A stretch of 64,000 nucleotides of DNA from Lasiosphaeris hirsuta (GCA_030549175.1 JAUKUA010000009.1:372001-436000), one strand, 5' to 3'; counted from the stretch's first letter, positions 10,444-20,732 are shown. Program-made: numbers and translations. Notes: generated from the sequence alone by a model not told the origin.

Positions 10444-11415
10444 TCAAGTCCGCAAAGCCACACCAAAATAGGCAGCACACTCGAGCGCAAAGCCAAAGCA
10501 TCGTGCATACCACCCTTGGCTCCAAAGACTCATCTCGAGGTTATGAGGTGCTCCCTTTATGAGACCCGCACTAACACTCGGGCTTTCCGTAAATGCAGCC
10601 ACAAAGTCTTTCAGATGCACCGCGTTGCCGGCCCAAAAACAGTCCCGCTCCGCGAGGCCTATCATGACGGGAACGCGCACGCGTGGCGCCCACGCAACTT
10701 TGACGCGTGGAATCCACACGGCGTGGATGTCATTGACCTCTTCAAATCGACAGTGCGTATTAAGGCGGGCCGTGTGCTCGTAGACTGAGGGATCACAGGT
10801 GCCTGGAGGCAGCATGATGGCGTCCTTGATTTCCAGGGGCACATTCGCGAATTCGGGCGGCGCCGATCCTTCGGCGATCTGCGGAGGGCCTTGACCGGCG
10901 GCCAGCTGAGTGCCGAAGCCCGAAAGGATGATGCCGGATAGGGGATAGCTCGCCGGGCTCGCCGCTTCTTCAGCGAGCGTTGCGGCCGCGATGACGGCAG
11001 CCGGAACGCCAAGGCTGTGACAGAGAAGCACCATGCTGTTGCATCCCTGCGGCTCGCCAAACTCTCCCCAGATGGCTGGCAGGATGAACTTGTGAAGCCA
11101 GTCGCCATCCATCTCAGGGTAGCTAGACCCCGGATGAATTGGGTAAAAGGATGTTGTGCCCTTGTATCCAGGCCGATCAATGCCAACCCATGGGACATTT
11201 AGCGCGTTGCTCGCTAACGCGGCCGTATGCTTGGCGTCAACGTCAAAGTATGCACTGGAGTATGTTCCCCCGTGGATACCGACAAGTAAGGGCTTAAACG
11301 GAGGGCTGGTTGGCCCCCCAACACCTGACAAGTTGGTGAGTCCTGTCAGGGTCGTGCCGTTTGCAAGGACGAGAGTGAATGGCTCCATCGCGACCGAGTT
11401 CTGGCACTTCTGCAT
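10444..11415 (-). CDS. Alpha/beta-hydrolase fold protein
   Basis: Single-exon frame of 323 aa from the ATG at 11415; a second ATG ten codons in could also be used. Near residue 47 GIHGGTYSSAYF resembles the HG oxyanion-hole motif. The nucleophile elbow is LLCHSLGVPAAV (around residues 130-141), with Cys in place of the first Gly of GxSxG. APHNLEMS near the C terminus supplies the likely catalytic His. An acidic member is plausible in IGLAERDCFW. No secretion signal is evident. The substrate is unknown: esterase, lipase-like or C-C hydrolase are all possible. No frameshift or stop disturbs it. Confidence 0.85.
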   Translation of the reverse strand: MQKCQNSVAMEPFTLVLANGTTLTGLTNLSGVGGPTSPPFKPLLVGIHGGTYSSAYFDVDAKHTAALASNALNVPWVGIDRPGYKGTTSFYPIHPGSSYPEMDGDWLHKFILPAIWGEFGEPQGCNSMVLLCHSLGVPAAVIAAATLAEEAASPASYPLSGIILSGFGTQLAAGQGPPQIAEGSAPPEFANVPLEIKDAIMLPPGTCDPSVYEHTARLNTHCRFEEVNDIHAVWIPRVKVAWAPRVRVPVMIGLAERDCFWAGNAVHLKDFVAAFTESPSVSAGLIKGAPHNLEMSLWSQGWYARCFGFALECAAYFGVALRT

Positions 11416-11979
11416 GGGTATGTTTCAGATGTCACAAGTGCGTATGGATTTCACAAAGAGACGGATGCGGTGAAGCTTTATAAGAGTTGCCGGTTGTGAT
11501 TGCTTTGGATATGCGAGGTAATCCGAGACTGGCGCCCGGTGCACCATCAGCGTGGTACTGCTCACCAGATTGGGGCATTTATGCGGCAATAAATATTCAA
11601 GCGCTCGCTTTCCAGGACGTTTTCTCGGGATCAGGATCCAATGGTCCTAGAGATCCCGAGTCAAAGCTCCTCGCACTTCAGAAGCAGTTTTTGCTTGGTT
11701 TCATACCTTAACCATGAACTAATATCTCCGGCCCTACGATGGGAACAAATATCTTCGTCCGGGGTTTGAAATACACGTGACTTCGGCAGTTAGTCCTTTG
11801 CTCATCCCCGACCAACCCCGCTTAACTATTCTTTCTTTCTCCCTTGATGACCTTCAATCAACTTGACTGAACTCATCATCTGGCCTGACCAAACTAAGTC
11901 GTCGTATCGAGAGAACCAGACCAGATATCGGGGCTTAAATACCTAACAAGACTTGGCAACAACTGGGTCTCCCCCAATC
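11416..11979. other. Divergent promoter region
   Basis: It separates the leftward hydrolase from the rightward P-loop protein and probably contains both promoters. No gene seen. CT-rich and CAA-rich leader-like sequence precedes 11980. Confidence 0.5.
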
Positions 11980-12624
11980 ATGTCATCAACGCCACTGAGC
12001 CTCGGCGAGGACGCCCATGGGTTATCTCAAAGACCGAACCCGACATCTTATGCCATACTCCTATCAGGAACTCATGTCACGGGCAAAGAGACCCTGGCGG
12101 TGTCCCTTTCAGCGGCCCTCGGCTGTCCAAGGCTCAAAGCCGAAATGGCACATAACTCTGCCACCCTTGGGGCGCGCTCGCAGGCAAAGAAGGGATATGA
12201 TTATGGTGAAGTCTTTGGGCGAGTTTGGCTATCGAAGCTGCAGAGACTCGGTCTTACACTAGACAGCGACAAAGCAGGAAACAAGTCGAACGTAGCATCC
12301 CCCAACGATTCACGACCAAATTACAAGGCCGTCATCACTTGTTATTCCATGCGCAAGCCGGCTCGAGACGCTATTCGCCATGCTATGCTGAAGCGCTCGA
12401 TACAGCCGCTTTTTGTTGTCATGCACATCACGAAAGATACATTGTCTGGGAGAACGTTGGGCGCAGAAGAACCTGAATTGGTTGAGAAAATCATGCGTGA
12501 AAAGATAAAGGACATAGTGGAACCATTGGTTGAGGAGAAGGATGTCATATTGGTTGATTCACTACGAGATGTCGACGCATTGTTCCGAGAGATTGAAGAA
12601 GGCATATCTCGGCAAATGAGCTGA
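11980..12624 (+). CDS. Degenerate P-loop (kinase-like) protein, paralogue of 62897-63970
   Basis: Intronless, 214 aa from the ATG at 11980; the longer frame upstream begins with TTG. Near residue 30 it has a beta strand followed by SGTHVTGKETLA, a Walker-A-like loop in which the residue after Lys is Glu rather than Ser/Thr. Then comes GRVWLSKLQRLGL, a beta strand QPLFVVMHI, and a C-terminal VILVDSLRDVDALF. The same order of blocks occurs in the 357-aa protein at the right edge of the window (GSTAVAGKAQLA, RMWLSKLTRTGL, VGVIFVPLYI). The fold suggests a gluconate/shikimate-kinase-like NTPase, but the altered P-loop makes catalysis doubtful. Cytosolic by default; function unknown. Confidence 0.75.
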   Translation: MSSTPLSLGEDAHGLSQRPNPTSYAILLSGTHVTGKETLAVSLSAALGCPRLKAEMAHNSATLGARSQAKKGYDYGEVFGRVWLSKLQRLGLTLDSDKAGNKSNVASPNDSRPNYKAVITCYSMRKPARDAIRHAMLKRSIQPLFVVMHITKDTLSGRTLGAEEPELVEKIMREKIKDIVEPLVEEKDVILVDSLRDVDALFREIEEGISRQMS

Positions 12625-12729
12625 CAGATACAGAACGGCAGAGTGTCAAGGATTATCCCTCTGAGGCTTGTATTCATGATTCTAAATCTTTTCTTCGTCT
12701 ATTCGTTTTGTAGTTATGAATCTTAGGCC

Positions 12730-14505
12730 TTAGTCGCTGGTATCAGCAAAACGAACCTCTATATTCCTCGCAACTGCTGTCATTTCTTTCTTCAAAGCCT
12801 TCCCTTCTAGGCCTTTTGCTGTTTCTGGGGCGCGGCTATCTAGGCCATAAAACAGTAGCCCGAGTGGGGAGGATCCTAGAAGTGGTATCCCGGACTCTTT
12901 TGCGCTTAGAATTGTGAACACCAAAAGCAGAACGACGAGGAGTGCCTCAACTAACGGCAATACTAGCCATCCCCATCTAACCTGGATGAAAGTTTCGCCA
13001 GCCCATGCTCGGCCCAGCACCACATCGGAATCTGCGTTGTCTCCCGTTTTGTTACTTCGGACATAATTCGATATCATCTCTGCGATGCTTGATGTCACCA
13101 GGTCCAGATTCGATGTGTATAGGAAGATTTCAAAGTCGCTATTACATGTTCCGTAGTCGGTGCCAAGCTCCTGGGGTAACGTGTCGCTCAAGTCCACTGA
13201 TGGGTCAGTGTTCATCAATACGTGAGATGTAAGTACGTTCCCAATGTAGGTCCAGACGTTCTTCTCTGTGTCGAGAGCAATTCGATATTCCCGTTGGGCG
13301 GATTTCGACTTGACCAAGTACCACGTGTCGCCATTGTCTGTTTGATGGCCAGAGGCCTCGAGTGGTTCTGTGGAAATTGGGCCGGTAACAAGGTCACCGG
13401 CTGACGAGTTCGTCCAGCTATAAGTCTGTGTGCACCAGTACCAATGAAGTGTCGAAAGCTCAGCCTCTGGGTGGGTCCCTCTTTTAATGCTGCCCAGAAC
13501 GTCCGTTGTCCTCACTCGGAGGGCTGTCATAGTAAGGCCCGTTTTGTTTGCCGTGTTGGCTTCTGCACGAAGCTTGAAGACCTCGTGTTGCCGCCCTGCC
13601 AGCGGGACTTGAGGATCTCTCAGGGCGTTAAATCTCAATGCCAGAGGCGAAGCACGCTCTGGCCACTCGTAAAGGCAGGTGACCTCGCCCAATGCACTGG
13701 TTTCGCATTGGGCAGCTAATCTTTCGGTTTGGTTCTGGAGCACGCCGCAAACACCAAGCGTTGTGAGAGTGGGATATGTGCAGTTGTCTGCAGTCGGCGG
13801 ACAACTGAAGTAGGGATGCGTTGTGGCCCCAAGAATTGCGTTTGCCACATCATTTCTGAGGGTAAGCATCCGAGAGAGCTTGTCAAGGTCATTATCCCCT
13901 ATGCTGTACATTAGTACTTCGTTAAGACCAAATGACGGGGTGGGTCTGCTATGCGGCAGCACGAGCAGGGGAGGCCACTTACTGAATGCGTTGCTCTGAA
14001 AAGACCGCGAATTGTAGGAAAATGCCGAACCAATCTCTGCGGTCTGCCCCGGCATAACTGCTTGCCTCGTTCGAAACTCGAGAATCTGCTGGGCCATGGG
14101 CTCGATACCTAAAGCGAGCAGCGTGACTATCGATAGTCCTCGAGCGAGAAGTCCCCCTTTTCGGATTGTGAGCAGCAGCTCAAGTGCCCCCCAAGGTCCC
14201 CGACTTGCGTCGCTGAAAACCTGCATGTGGTCCAGAGACTGCGCCTTCGGAGCGAAATGTTGCCAGGCGAGTTGGCTGAGACAACCTGCTATAGGGACCA
14301 TCATGGCGCTTTTGCCAACCGTGGTGAAGACGGCGATGAGCGAGTTTGGCTGAATTGGTAGTGTCCAAGCAGACAGAGCTAAGCCGTCGGCTTTTCCCAG
14401 AACGAGCAAGATGAGGCCGATAGAAGTTATTACAATCAGGGCTCCGGTAATTTCCCACCACCAAGACCGCAGAATGCTTCCCCAGCGGGTGGCGCTCACG
14501 CTCAT
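12730..14505 (-). CDS. DUF3176 multi-pass membrane protein
   Basis: 591 aa from the ATG at 14505; the ten extra upstream codons start with GTG. The N terminus has the DUF3176 signature: WWWEITGALIVI, membrane helices, then CLSQLAWQHF and FSDASRGPWGALELLL. A large, probably extracytoplasmic region follows, with several Cys and N-glycosylation sequons (for example near NQTE and NSS). A final membrane helix, WLVLPLVEALLVVLLLVF, precedes a short charged tail. Such proteins are widespread and often multicopy in filamentous ascomycetes, with no established function. No intron is needed and no lesion seen. Its stop lies 105 bp from that of the rightward P-loop gene. Confidence 0.9.
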   Translation of the reverse strand: MSVSATRWGSILRSWWWEITGALIVITSIGLILLVLGKADGLALSAWTLPIQPNSLIAVFTTVGKSAMMVPIAGCLSQLAWQHFAPKAQSLDHMQVFSDASRGPWGALELLLTIRKGGLLARGLSIVTLLALGIEPMAQQILEFRTRQAVMPGQTAEIGSAFSYNSRSFQSNAFSKWPPLLVLPHSRPTPSFGLNEVLMYSIGDNDLDKLSRMLTLRNDVANAILGATTHPYFSCPPTADNCTYPTLTTLGVCGVLQNQTERLAAQCETSALGEVTCLYEWPERASPLALRFNALRDPQVPLAGRQHEVFKLRAEANTANKTGLTMTALRVRTTDVLGSIKRGTHPEAELSTLHWYWCTQTYSWTNSSAGDLVTGPISTEPLEASGHQTDNGDTWYLVKSKSAQREYRIALDTEKNVWTYIGNVLTSHVLMNTDPSVDLSDTLPQELGTDYGTCNSDFEIFLYTSNLDLVTSSIAEMISNYVRSNKTGDNADSDVVLGRAWAGETFIQVRWGWLVLPLVEALLVVLLLVFTILSAKESGIPLLGSSPLGLLFYGLDSRAPETAKGLEGKALKKEMTAVARNIEVRFADTSD

Positions 14506-15842
14506 TGCATCGCGCACTCCTGTGGTCGATGCCACTTTTCCATTACTTACTTAAGCGGGGTTGCACTCTAGTTCGACGTTCGAGTTGTCAGCTTCGGATG
14601 TTGGATAGTAAACCGACAGTAGGCATTTGCGGGCATTGTATCCTGTGCGATGAGACTCGGGGACTGGGAAGAGGAGCTCTCTAGAGCAGTGCTTGGTAAT
14701 TGGGGGTCCAGCTCCTGAAATGCGCTCGGTGCGATTCTTGGTAGCCTGGACGATATCTTCAGGGGGAATCCCCACTTCATCGCCAATGACTGATTGCTGC
14801 GCCTCCCAGTCAATCTTGTTGGATCGCGAGCAACTCAATCAATAATACCCAAAAAGGGGATAACAACAGGGGGGAATTGACGGGGCGGAATTGTTCCTAG
14901 TACAATTGGCCAATGGCAAGGCCAGGCAAAGCGCTTTGGCGTGCTTGGTACGTTCCTTACCTAAATAGGGGCACTCCAGCCAGCCAAATCTAATGACTTC
15001 CGGTACCAGCAACACGAAGGAAACAAAAAGATAAATAGGTGGAGATCAAGATACACTACAAACAAGAAAAGCTTTGTGATAAAGTACTTGGAATACTCCT
15101 TAAATTCAGGGGATTTTGACGTCCAGAATCAGACTACCGATAAATACGCATGCTCTAGTACGTAGGTAGGTACCAAGCTTACAATCGTTCAAAAAGGTTG
15201 GATTATACTGCAGCTATGCATGCCAAGTTTCAGGATCATCATGTATGGCCGGTTGGAGCGCATGACGCCAACATTGAATCCAAATGGCTACGTTACATGG
15301 GCTGCCCCTACAGCGCCTGCCTATGTGGCTCAGCGCTGGATCAACACGGAATTGCCTTGGCAGTGATGATGAGCAGCGGAAAGATTTGTCCATTGGGCGC
15401 ATTGCCCACATTCCAACTACCTATGCTTAAATTTGTAGCACCCATCAACTTCTTTACTAGCCATTCAGTGAATACTGTGTACGAATAAGGTTAATATCAT
15501 TTACACTACTACTACTAGAAAGCTGCCATACAAAAATGCGTCGTGTGCAAAACTCTCATAGTTATGGTCTAACTTGGGAATTTATTGCTTTTATGGTGCG
15601 TTGTGAACTAGGCCCAAAGTGTGTATTGGGGGGACTGTTTCCTACCTCTGGTTCAACCCCGACTTCCCCATGACAGCCAATGGAGGGGTCCATATGTAAG
15701 GTAAGGTACTTCCATATCTAGAAACGATAAGGAGCGGGGTCGTCTAGGGTAGGAAGCATGCCTATATAGAGGAGGCTTTCAACTTCGAGCTTTGTTCGCT
15801 AGCATAGTATAGGACGTGATTAGCTGACTTCTGCTATCTTTG
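14506..15842. other. 1.3-kb intergenic region
   Basis: It lies upstream of two divergent genes. An 88-codon leftward frame (14551-14838) lacks any ATG and matches nothing I know. A TAGGTAGGTA motif sits at 15163-15172. Otherwise AT-rich and featureless. Confidence 0.5.
15763..15768 (+). promoter_or_regulatory. TATA box candidate for SMP-30-like gene
   Basis: TATATA in the context CCTATATAGAGG lies 75 bp before the ATG at 15843, a suitable distance for a fungal core promoter. Confidence 0.4.
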
Positions 15843-16802
15843 ATGATGAAGTCTATTACATGTGCCGTCACACTTTTACCGACTCTCGCACTATCTATTA
15901 CCCCTGTTTTTGTGCTTCCTGGACTTGCCCCATCGTCATGGTTTGAGAATCTAGCTGTTCGACCTAATGGTCTGATTCTCGCAACCCGTGGAGACGCCCC
16001 CGAAATTTGGCAAGTTAACCCTGCCACAGGTCAAGGCACTAAGCTAGTGTCAGTCACCGGCGCCTTCAATTTAACAGGCATCGCCGAAATTGCTCCCGGC
16101 CGGTGTCACTTACAGAAACAAAAGTGCGAAGAGACATACGTATTCGGCAGTTCATACATCCCTGCACCATTGCAGGTTGACCCAGGGAGTGCCAAGGTGT
16201 GGACTCTTCGGTTTGGCCACGGTATCGCGCCAACCGTCTCCTTGGTCGCGGAGCTGCCAGGGGCCGGCTTCATCAACGGCGTCGCGGCTTGGGGACCGCG
16301 CCGAGTTCTTCTTGGGGATACGGTCGAGGAAGCAGTGTATCTTATGGACGTGGACACGGGATTATTCACCACACCTCTTACAAACATGACTGGAATCAAC
16401 GGGGTTCAAACAGCCCCGGGGTACATTTACTGGGCAAACCATGCCCTCCAAAGCCTTAGCCGCATCCCTGTTGACGATAATGCCTTTCCTACGGGGCCTG
16501 CCGAGATTCTCGCTAGGGATCAAGCCATTGACGATTTCGCCGTCGCCACTGACGAGTCTGGAAGCGGAAGGGCGTTCATTGGTGCAATGTATGACAATGC
16601 CGTTGTCCAAGTTGTGTTTGGGCCACCACCAAATCCTGAAGTAGGGTTAAAGACTGTTATCGCCGGGAATCTGAGTGGCACAGGTGTTGGGCTGTGCACT
16701 GTCGTGGTTTTTGGGAGGCGGGCAGAGGATGTCGATGTTTTGTATGCGTCGGTGAGTATGGGTGGAGGGAATGCTGCAATTGTAGCAATTTCTACAAGTT
16801 GA
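15843..16802 (+). CDS. Secreted SMP-30/gluconolactonase-like beta-propeller protein
   Basis: Intronless, 319 aa from the ATG at 15843 (a second ATG follows directly). A signal peptide (MKSITCAVTLLPTLALS) precedes a six-bladed-propeller pattern: SWFENLAVRPNGLILATR in blade 1, GIAEIAP, INGVAAWGPRRVLLGDT, GINGVQTAPGYIYWAN and IDDFAVATDESG. The superfamily includes lactonases, strictosidine-synthase-like proteins and the fungal hetero-Diels-Alderases of meroterpenoid pathways. Conserved acidic and Asn positions in GINGVQ and the IDDFA block fit the usual central-pocket ligands. The substrate is unknown. Tail-to-tail on its left-facing neighbour is a broken paralogue (17022-17979), so this is the surviving copy of a local duplication. 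Confidence 0.85.
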   Translation: MMKSITCAVTLLPTLALSITPVFVLPGLAPSSWFENLAVRPNGLILATRGDAPEIWQVNPATGQGTKLVSVTGAFNLTGIAEIAPGRCHLQKQKCEETYVFGSSYIPAPLQVDPGSAKVWTLRFGHGIAPTVSLVAELPGAGFINGVAAWGPRRVLLGDTVEEAVYLMDVDTGLFTTPLTNMTGINGVQTAPGYIYWANHALQSLSRIPVDDNAFPTGPAEILARDQAIDDFAVATDESGSGRAFIGAMYDNAVVQVVFGPPPNPEVGLKTVIAGNLSGTGVGLCTVVVFGRRAEDVDVLYASVSMGGGNAAIVAISTS

Positions 16803-17021
16803 CGCGCAAGGCTATATGTTTTTTTTGCTTTCAGAGAGTTGATATTGGGAATTTCCTAGAGATATCTACCTGTGGCCTGTTTCATGTACATCCTGCCAAT
16901 GTTAGCCAGCAAGCCGCAGAGTCCGGCTTTGCTATTTCGCTCGTTTCCCATTTCACATACCAAGCCTCAGAACCCTTGGCTTTAGCTAAGCTCCATCGCC
17001 ACCATTCCCTCATTCACCAAG

Positions 17022-17979
17022 TCATTGCCCAGCAAATTCACCCCCATTCGTGACATACAGAGCTTTCTCCTCACTCGCAGCTCCCCTTCCAAAAGCCGTG
17101 CTGGTTGGGTTCAGGAGCTTGTTGGTGTCATTGATAACCCGCTGGCTCCCATCGAACGACACCTGCACAGCGTAACTCGAGTGCGACACGGCCTACGCCG
17201 TGCCACTTCCATCCTCCACATTCAATGCAATGTCATCATACACAACGTCTGACCCCGCGCCGGTGCTGTTGGAGAGGATTTCAACGGCCCTAGCCTGGTT
17301 GCCATTTTCATCCACGGCAACTCGCCCAAAAAGCTTTTGAGGGGAGTTGGTGAAGTAAACATGGGATCCTGCGGCTTTGATCCCGTTGATGCCGAGGTTG
17401 GTGCCTGGGGCGGTTCCCGTGGGTGCAAGTAGGGGCGAAGAAAAGGCGACATTGTAGACTCCACTAGTCAAGTCGATGCGCCAAACCGCGCCAAGCGCCG
17501 AGTCGGCTGCCGAAAGAATCTCCGGGTTGCTCGGATGTCTAACTATACCGCTGAAGATGGTCGAATTCTCGATACTCGTGACGAATTTCACAAGGGGGTT
17601 GGGGAGCCCAGTGAAGTCGACGGTCCACACTGCGAGCGATCCCAGCTCTGCACGTGTGGTGGCCAAGTCCCAGACACCAGTTATCAAGGCAAAGACATCG
17701 GGGGCAATCTCGGTGATGCCCGAAATGCCGCTCGCGTCCACAAAGGTGTGGATAACGGACGCAGCAGGGCTGGCAACTGTATAGCGAAGAGATCCGGCAT
17801 ACTCATGGATGTGACCAAAACGTTGCTGTTTGAGCGAACGGCAATGTCCTCGATAAACTTATTGTTGGGAAACGTATAGACATTTCGAATCGGTCGTGTA
17901 GATTCTGTGGAGGTCACCCCGCTGCCTGGGTGCCCGACGCCGCGGCCAAGAGACTGGTGATATAAATACTGGACTTCAT
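17022..17979 (-). pseudogene. Broken SMP-30-like paralogue
   Basis: Read leftwards from an ATG at 17979 with a signal-peptide-like start (MKSSIYITSLLAAASGTQAA), the homology is complete but needs two frame changes: one at a GGGG run near 17917-17920, one near 17763-17772 between LFAIQLP and SVIHTFVDASGISGITEIAP. An in-frame TAG at 17193-17195 interrupts GTA*AVSHSSYAVQVS, after which the frame continues to a TGA at 17022. The TAG is explained by TGG to TAG. Blades match the intact copy (GISGITEIAPDVFALI, GINGIKAAGSHVYFTN, VVYDDIALN). Three independent lesions make a sequencing error alone unlikely. Confidence 0.85.
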
Positions 17980-18553
17980 TGTGGGGGTTGCGTCGATGGG
18001 ATTAAATGATAACTTGGGAGGAACTGCAGATAAATACCCGTCTTTTGTGGGTGGCGGCAAGGGCCTTATTATCACTTATTCCTGGTCAGCAATTTTGTAA
18101 ACTGCGGCAAATCTGATGTTCCTTGGACGCGAAATCACCCCACTCCACAACTCTTCCCTGGCACAAGCACAAGCGTCGTAGTCCTCAGGCCCGACTCTTA
18201 GCTTCCTAAGCTTTTCCTTGTGCCAGTTCTGCTGTCGAGCAGTGCGTGCTAGTACTAGTTTACCAAGATCACCGAAAAGCTCCTACAACGCAGTCCCATC
18301 TCACCTACTGGGTGCCCTAGAAGGCGAAAGTTTTTAAGATTCATTAGGGAGGTCACTACTTATTTACGCACAGGTCCTGGTTCTCTGACCAGCGATATTC
18401 CTTGAAAGCTCCCTGTTGGTGCGTGGATCGACCGCACAAGTGGGCCAATGGTGCGTTTCCCGCCAAATTGGCAATGCCCCTCATGACTCGGAGAATCGCC
18501 GAAGAACTCCATGGCGCAAAAAGCTAGCGGCGAATTCCCTCTTCTCGGTGAAA
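17980..18553. other. Intergenic, no gene seen
   Basis: This is the upstream region of the dead propeller gene and the downstream region of the small secreted protein gene. No coding signal on either strand. Confidence 0.5.
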
Positions 18554-18892
18554 TCATCCTTCGAAGCTGAATACATTGAAACTATTGAATGAAGCCGTTG
18601 AACACTTCCCATTGGTTTGATCGTCAATGACAGAGAGGTATGTGCATTCTTTCATATCATATAGTCGAACAGAGAAAGTCTCGTTTGTTTCAGGGTCGAT
18701 GGTGGACGTAAATCGGTAGGAGCGTAGTTGTCCCGACGTGTCAACACAATCCCTGGTTGTATACCCGCGTTCAGTAATTGTTTCATTTCCACAGTTCTCA
18801 TCTTCATAAGCTTGAAGCTGCCACTCGATGGCCCTGACCAGCGATATAGATGGCGTGGCGAGAAGGAGGATTCTAATAGCCGTTTTGAACAT
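18554..18892 (-). CDS. Small secreted cysteine-containing protein
   Basis: 112 aa from the ATG at 18892; the longer frame upstream starts with TTG. A hydrophobic signal sequence (FKTAIRILLLATPSISLVRA) is followed by a compact mature domain with four cysteines (contexts ENCGN, RDCVD, KECTY, GKCST), compatible with two disulphides, and two NxT/S sequons. Small secreted Cys-rich proteins of fungi are often effectors or antimicrobial or surface proteins, but this one resembles no family I know. Intronless and intact. Confidence 0.65.
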   Translation of the reverse strand: MFKTAIRILLLATPSISLVRAIEWQLQAYEDENCGNETITERGYTTRDCVDTSGQLRSYRFTSTIDPETNETFSVRLYDMKECTYLSVIDDQTNGKCSTASFNSFNVFSFEG

Positions 18893-19533
18893 GGGGGAAA
18901 TATTCAAAGAAGACTTTCCAAGAAACAAAAATTGACGATGATAGTACAAGGCAGACCACGCTTAGGGTTATGTTATTTTAGCGATTTGTTTGGGGGGTGC
19001 TCCCCATTGCTCAAAAATTCATGGCTCCAAGCCTACGCGCGGGGTACTTTGACAGAATATATAGACAAGTCAACTCCCAGCTTATCGTTATCAAAATCTT
19101 CGCGTATTTCCACAGTGTATGTTTCAAATGGGTAATCTCGAAGCGCAATTATCCAGTAGGATTTCAGGTCAAGGCTATATCAACAAACCTAGCCAGTTGG
19201 AAGAATTCACCCGGATGATACACCAATCCCAACTCATATCTTCCATTAGCGCACATTCTCCATCGTCAGGTGTCGCAAATGGCATATGGGTATATAAGTG
19301 GTCTAGCCTCACAGGATAGAAGGAATTCCTTTTGCCAAAAAGTGTGACATTAGGAGATACGCAACTGTACAGTAGGCGAGTGAGAAAGTCTAGATTGCTT
19401 ACCTATAAAAGGAGCTCGAGTAAAAACCTGTCATGACCGTTCTACTCAAGAGACTTTTGTGTCCAAGCAACACCCCTATTTTTGATACGTTAATTCATAA
19501 ACTCGTGCTGTTTCCAAACCAAGCCAAAATTTC
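18893..19533. other. Intergenic, no gene seen
   Basis: Only short frames. A TATA-like CTATAAAAGG at about 19401-19411 lies just before a 70-codon rightward frame (ATG 19433) that overlaps the methyltransferase pseudogene in antisense. I regard that frame as incidental. Confidence 0.4.
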
Positions 19534-20358
19534 TCACCATACGCGATATCCATGCCAGTCTTTGTTCCTCAACCCGGCTCGAACCTTGGCCAAGAAGTGC
19601 TGGACTTCCGTCAAGTTCCAGCCCAGGACGTGGGCTAGCACGTAAGTACCAAAGCCCTCAATTCCCATCTCCAGCGATAGCATATTAAACAAGTCAATCT
19701 CCTTTAGCCTTTAGTCAGCCGGCCAGGGGCCAACAGGTGTTTTGAAGATCTGGGACTGGATATTCCTGAACCCGGCCTCCTCCATCCACACGATGTAGTT
19801 ATCATTATCAATCACCTCAAACGTCTGGCCCATTCGTTTACTAGCCGCGTGGAAGATCTCCTTCCGTTGACTAAATACCTTGTTAGATGGAATTGAGCCG
19901 TCATCTGACAAAACACCAGAGCTGCACTCCATGTGCTCCAGCCAGCCTCCTGGCTTCCGACAGCGGTATGATTCGCGGTAGGTTGAATTCCAGTCCTTGA
20001 AGCAACCAATCATATATCGAATATGGATATAATCGAAGCTATTGTCGGGAAAGGTACAGGTCTGCGGCGCGTTGTCTAATTCAAATTTGCAGTTGGGGGG
20101 CCCAGGCTGGTTGGATTGGCGAAAGATCAATACCTCTCTCGCCCTCGACAACAAGCTTTCCTAACGCCACTTGAGAGCCCAAAAAAGGCGCTTGACATCG
20201 GCACAGTCACAGGAATATGGGCAATAGATTTCGCCGACCATTTCCGGCCGCTGAGGTGACGGAGTAGATGGTGGCTGTTTTGAAGGCTTGTCAGAAGGTA
20301 CCGTGATGTGCGGGAGCGGGGGGATTGTCCTTGGCTGGGCTTCGTCAAGTTCGGACAT
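19534..20358 (-). pseudogene. LaeA/UMTA-like methyltransferase pseudogene with inverted internal segment
   Basis: Leftward homology to fungal LaeA-like SAM methyltransferases: an N-terminal piece from the ATG at 20358, then IDLSPIQPAW, a one-base frame change near 20100, PPNCKFELDNAP, FPDNSFDYIHIRYMIG, KPGGWLEHME, an in-frame TAA at 19711-19713, and the usual C terminus (RLKEIDLFNMLSLEMGIEGF...VLGWNLTEVQHFLAKVR) ending at a TGA at 19534. The SAM-binding motif I (ALDIGTVTGIWAIDFADHF) is missing from this strand but is encoded on the opposite strand at about 20167-20256, exactly where it should sit. A segment of about 95 bp is therefore inverted in place. The part before motif I is also shortened. 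The gene cannot make a working enzyme. Confidence 0.85.
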
Positions 20359-20732
20359 GATGTTGGAGTTTTCAGGACTTCTCACTCGTGAAAGGATGAT
20401 GGCAGGAAAAAATGTTATCTTTAAGGTGAATTTCTCTCGAGGCCAGCCATATATTGGGAATAAATACTCCAATAATTGCTTGGTTCCCCGCAGCTCGTAC
20501 ACTAAACTCTTTCAGGCACACGCAAACACAACTTTTAGGCATATAGGTACATATGGCTGGAGGTACTAGAGCATAAATGAAAATAGTGGCTGTATATAGG
20601 TAGGTACTAGTAGTAGGTGGCTATTATACTCTCTTGTTACGGTGCGTCTTGATATGCTAACTAATTCGAATTAATCCCTCTGAAAATATCTAGCTTTTAA
20701 CCCTTGTTGATCCTCCATTGTTGCTTCCAAAG
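20359..20732. other. Intergenic, no gene seen
   Basis: AT-rich spacer containing a TAGGTAGGTA motif at 20597-20606. No coding signal. Confidence 0.5.

Noticed and set aside
14551..14838. Leftward open frame adjoining the DUF3176 gene as a possible extra exon
   Set aside because: It contains no ATG, ends in TAA just before the gene, and no intron of workable length joins the two.
19433..19645. A 70-codon rightward frame just after a TATAAAAGG sequence
   Set aside because: It lies antisense to the methyltransferase pseudogene, has no protein-like composition, and the TATA match is likely by chance.
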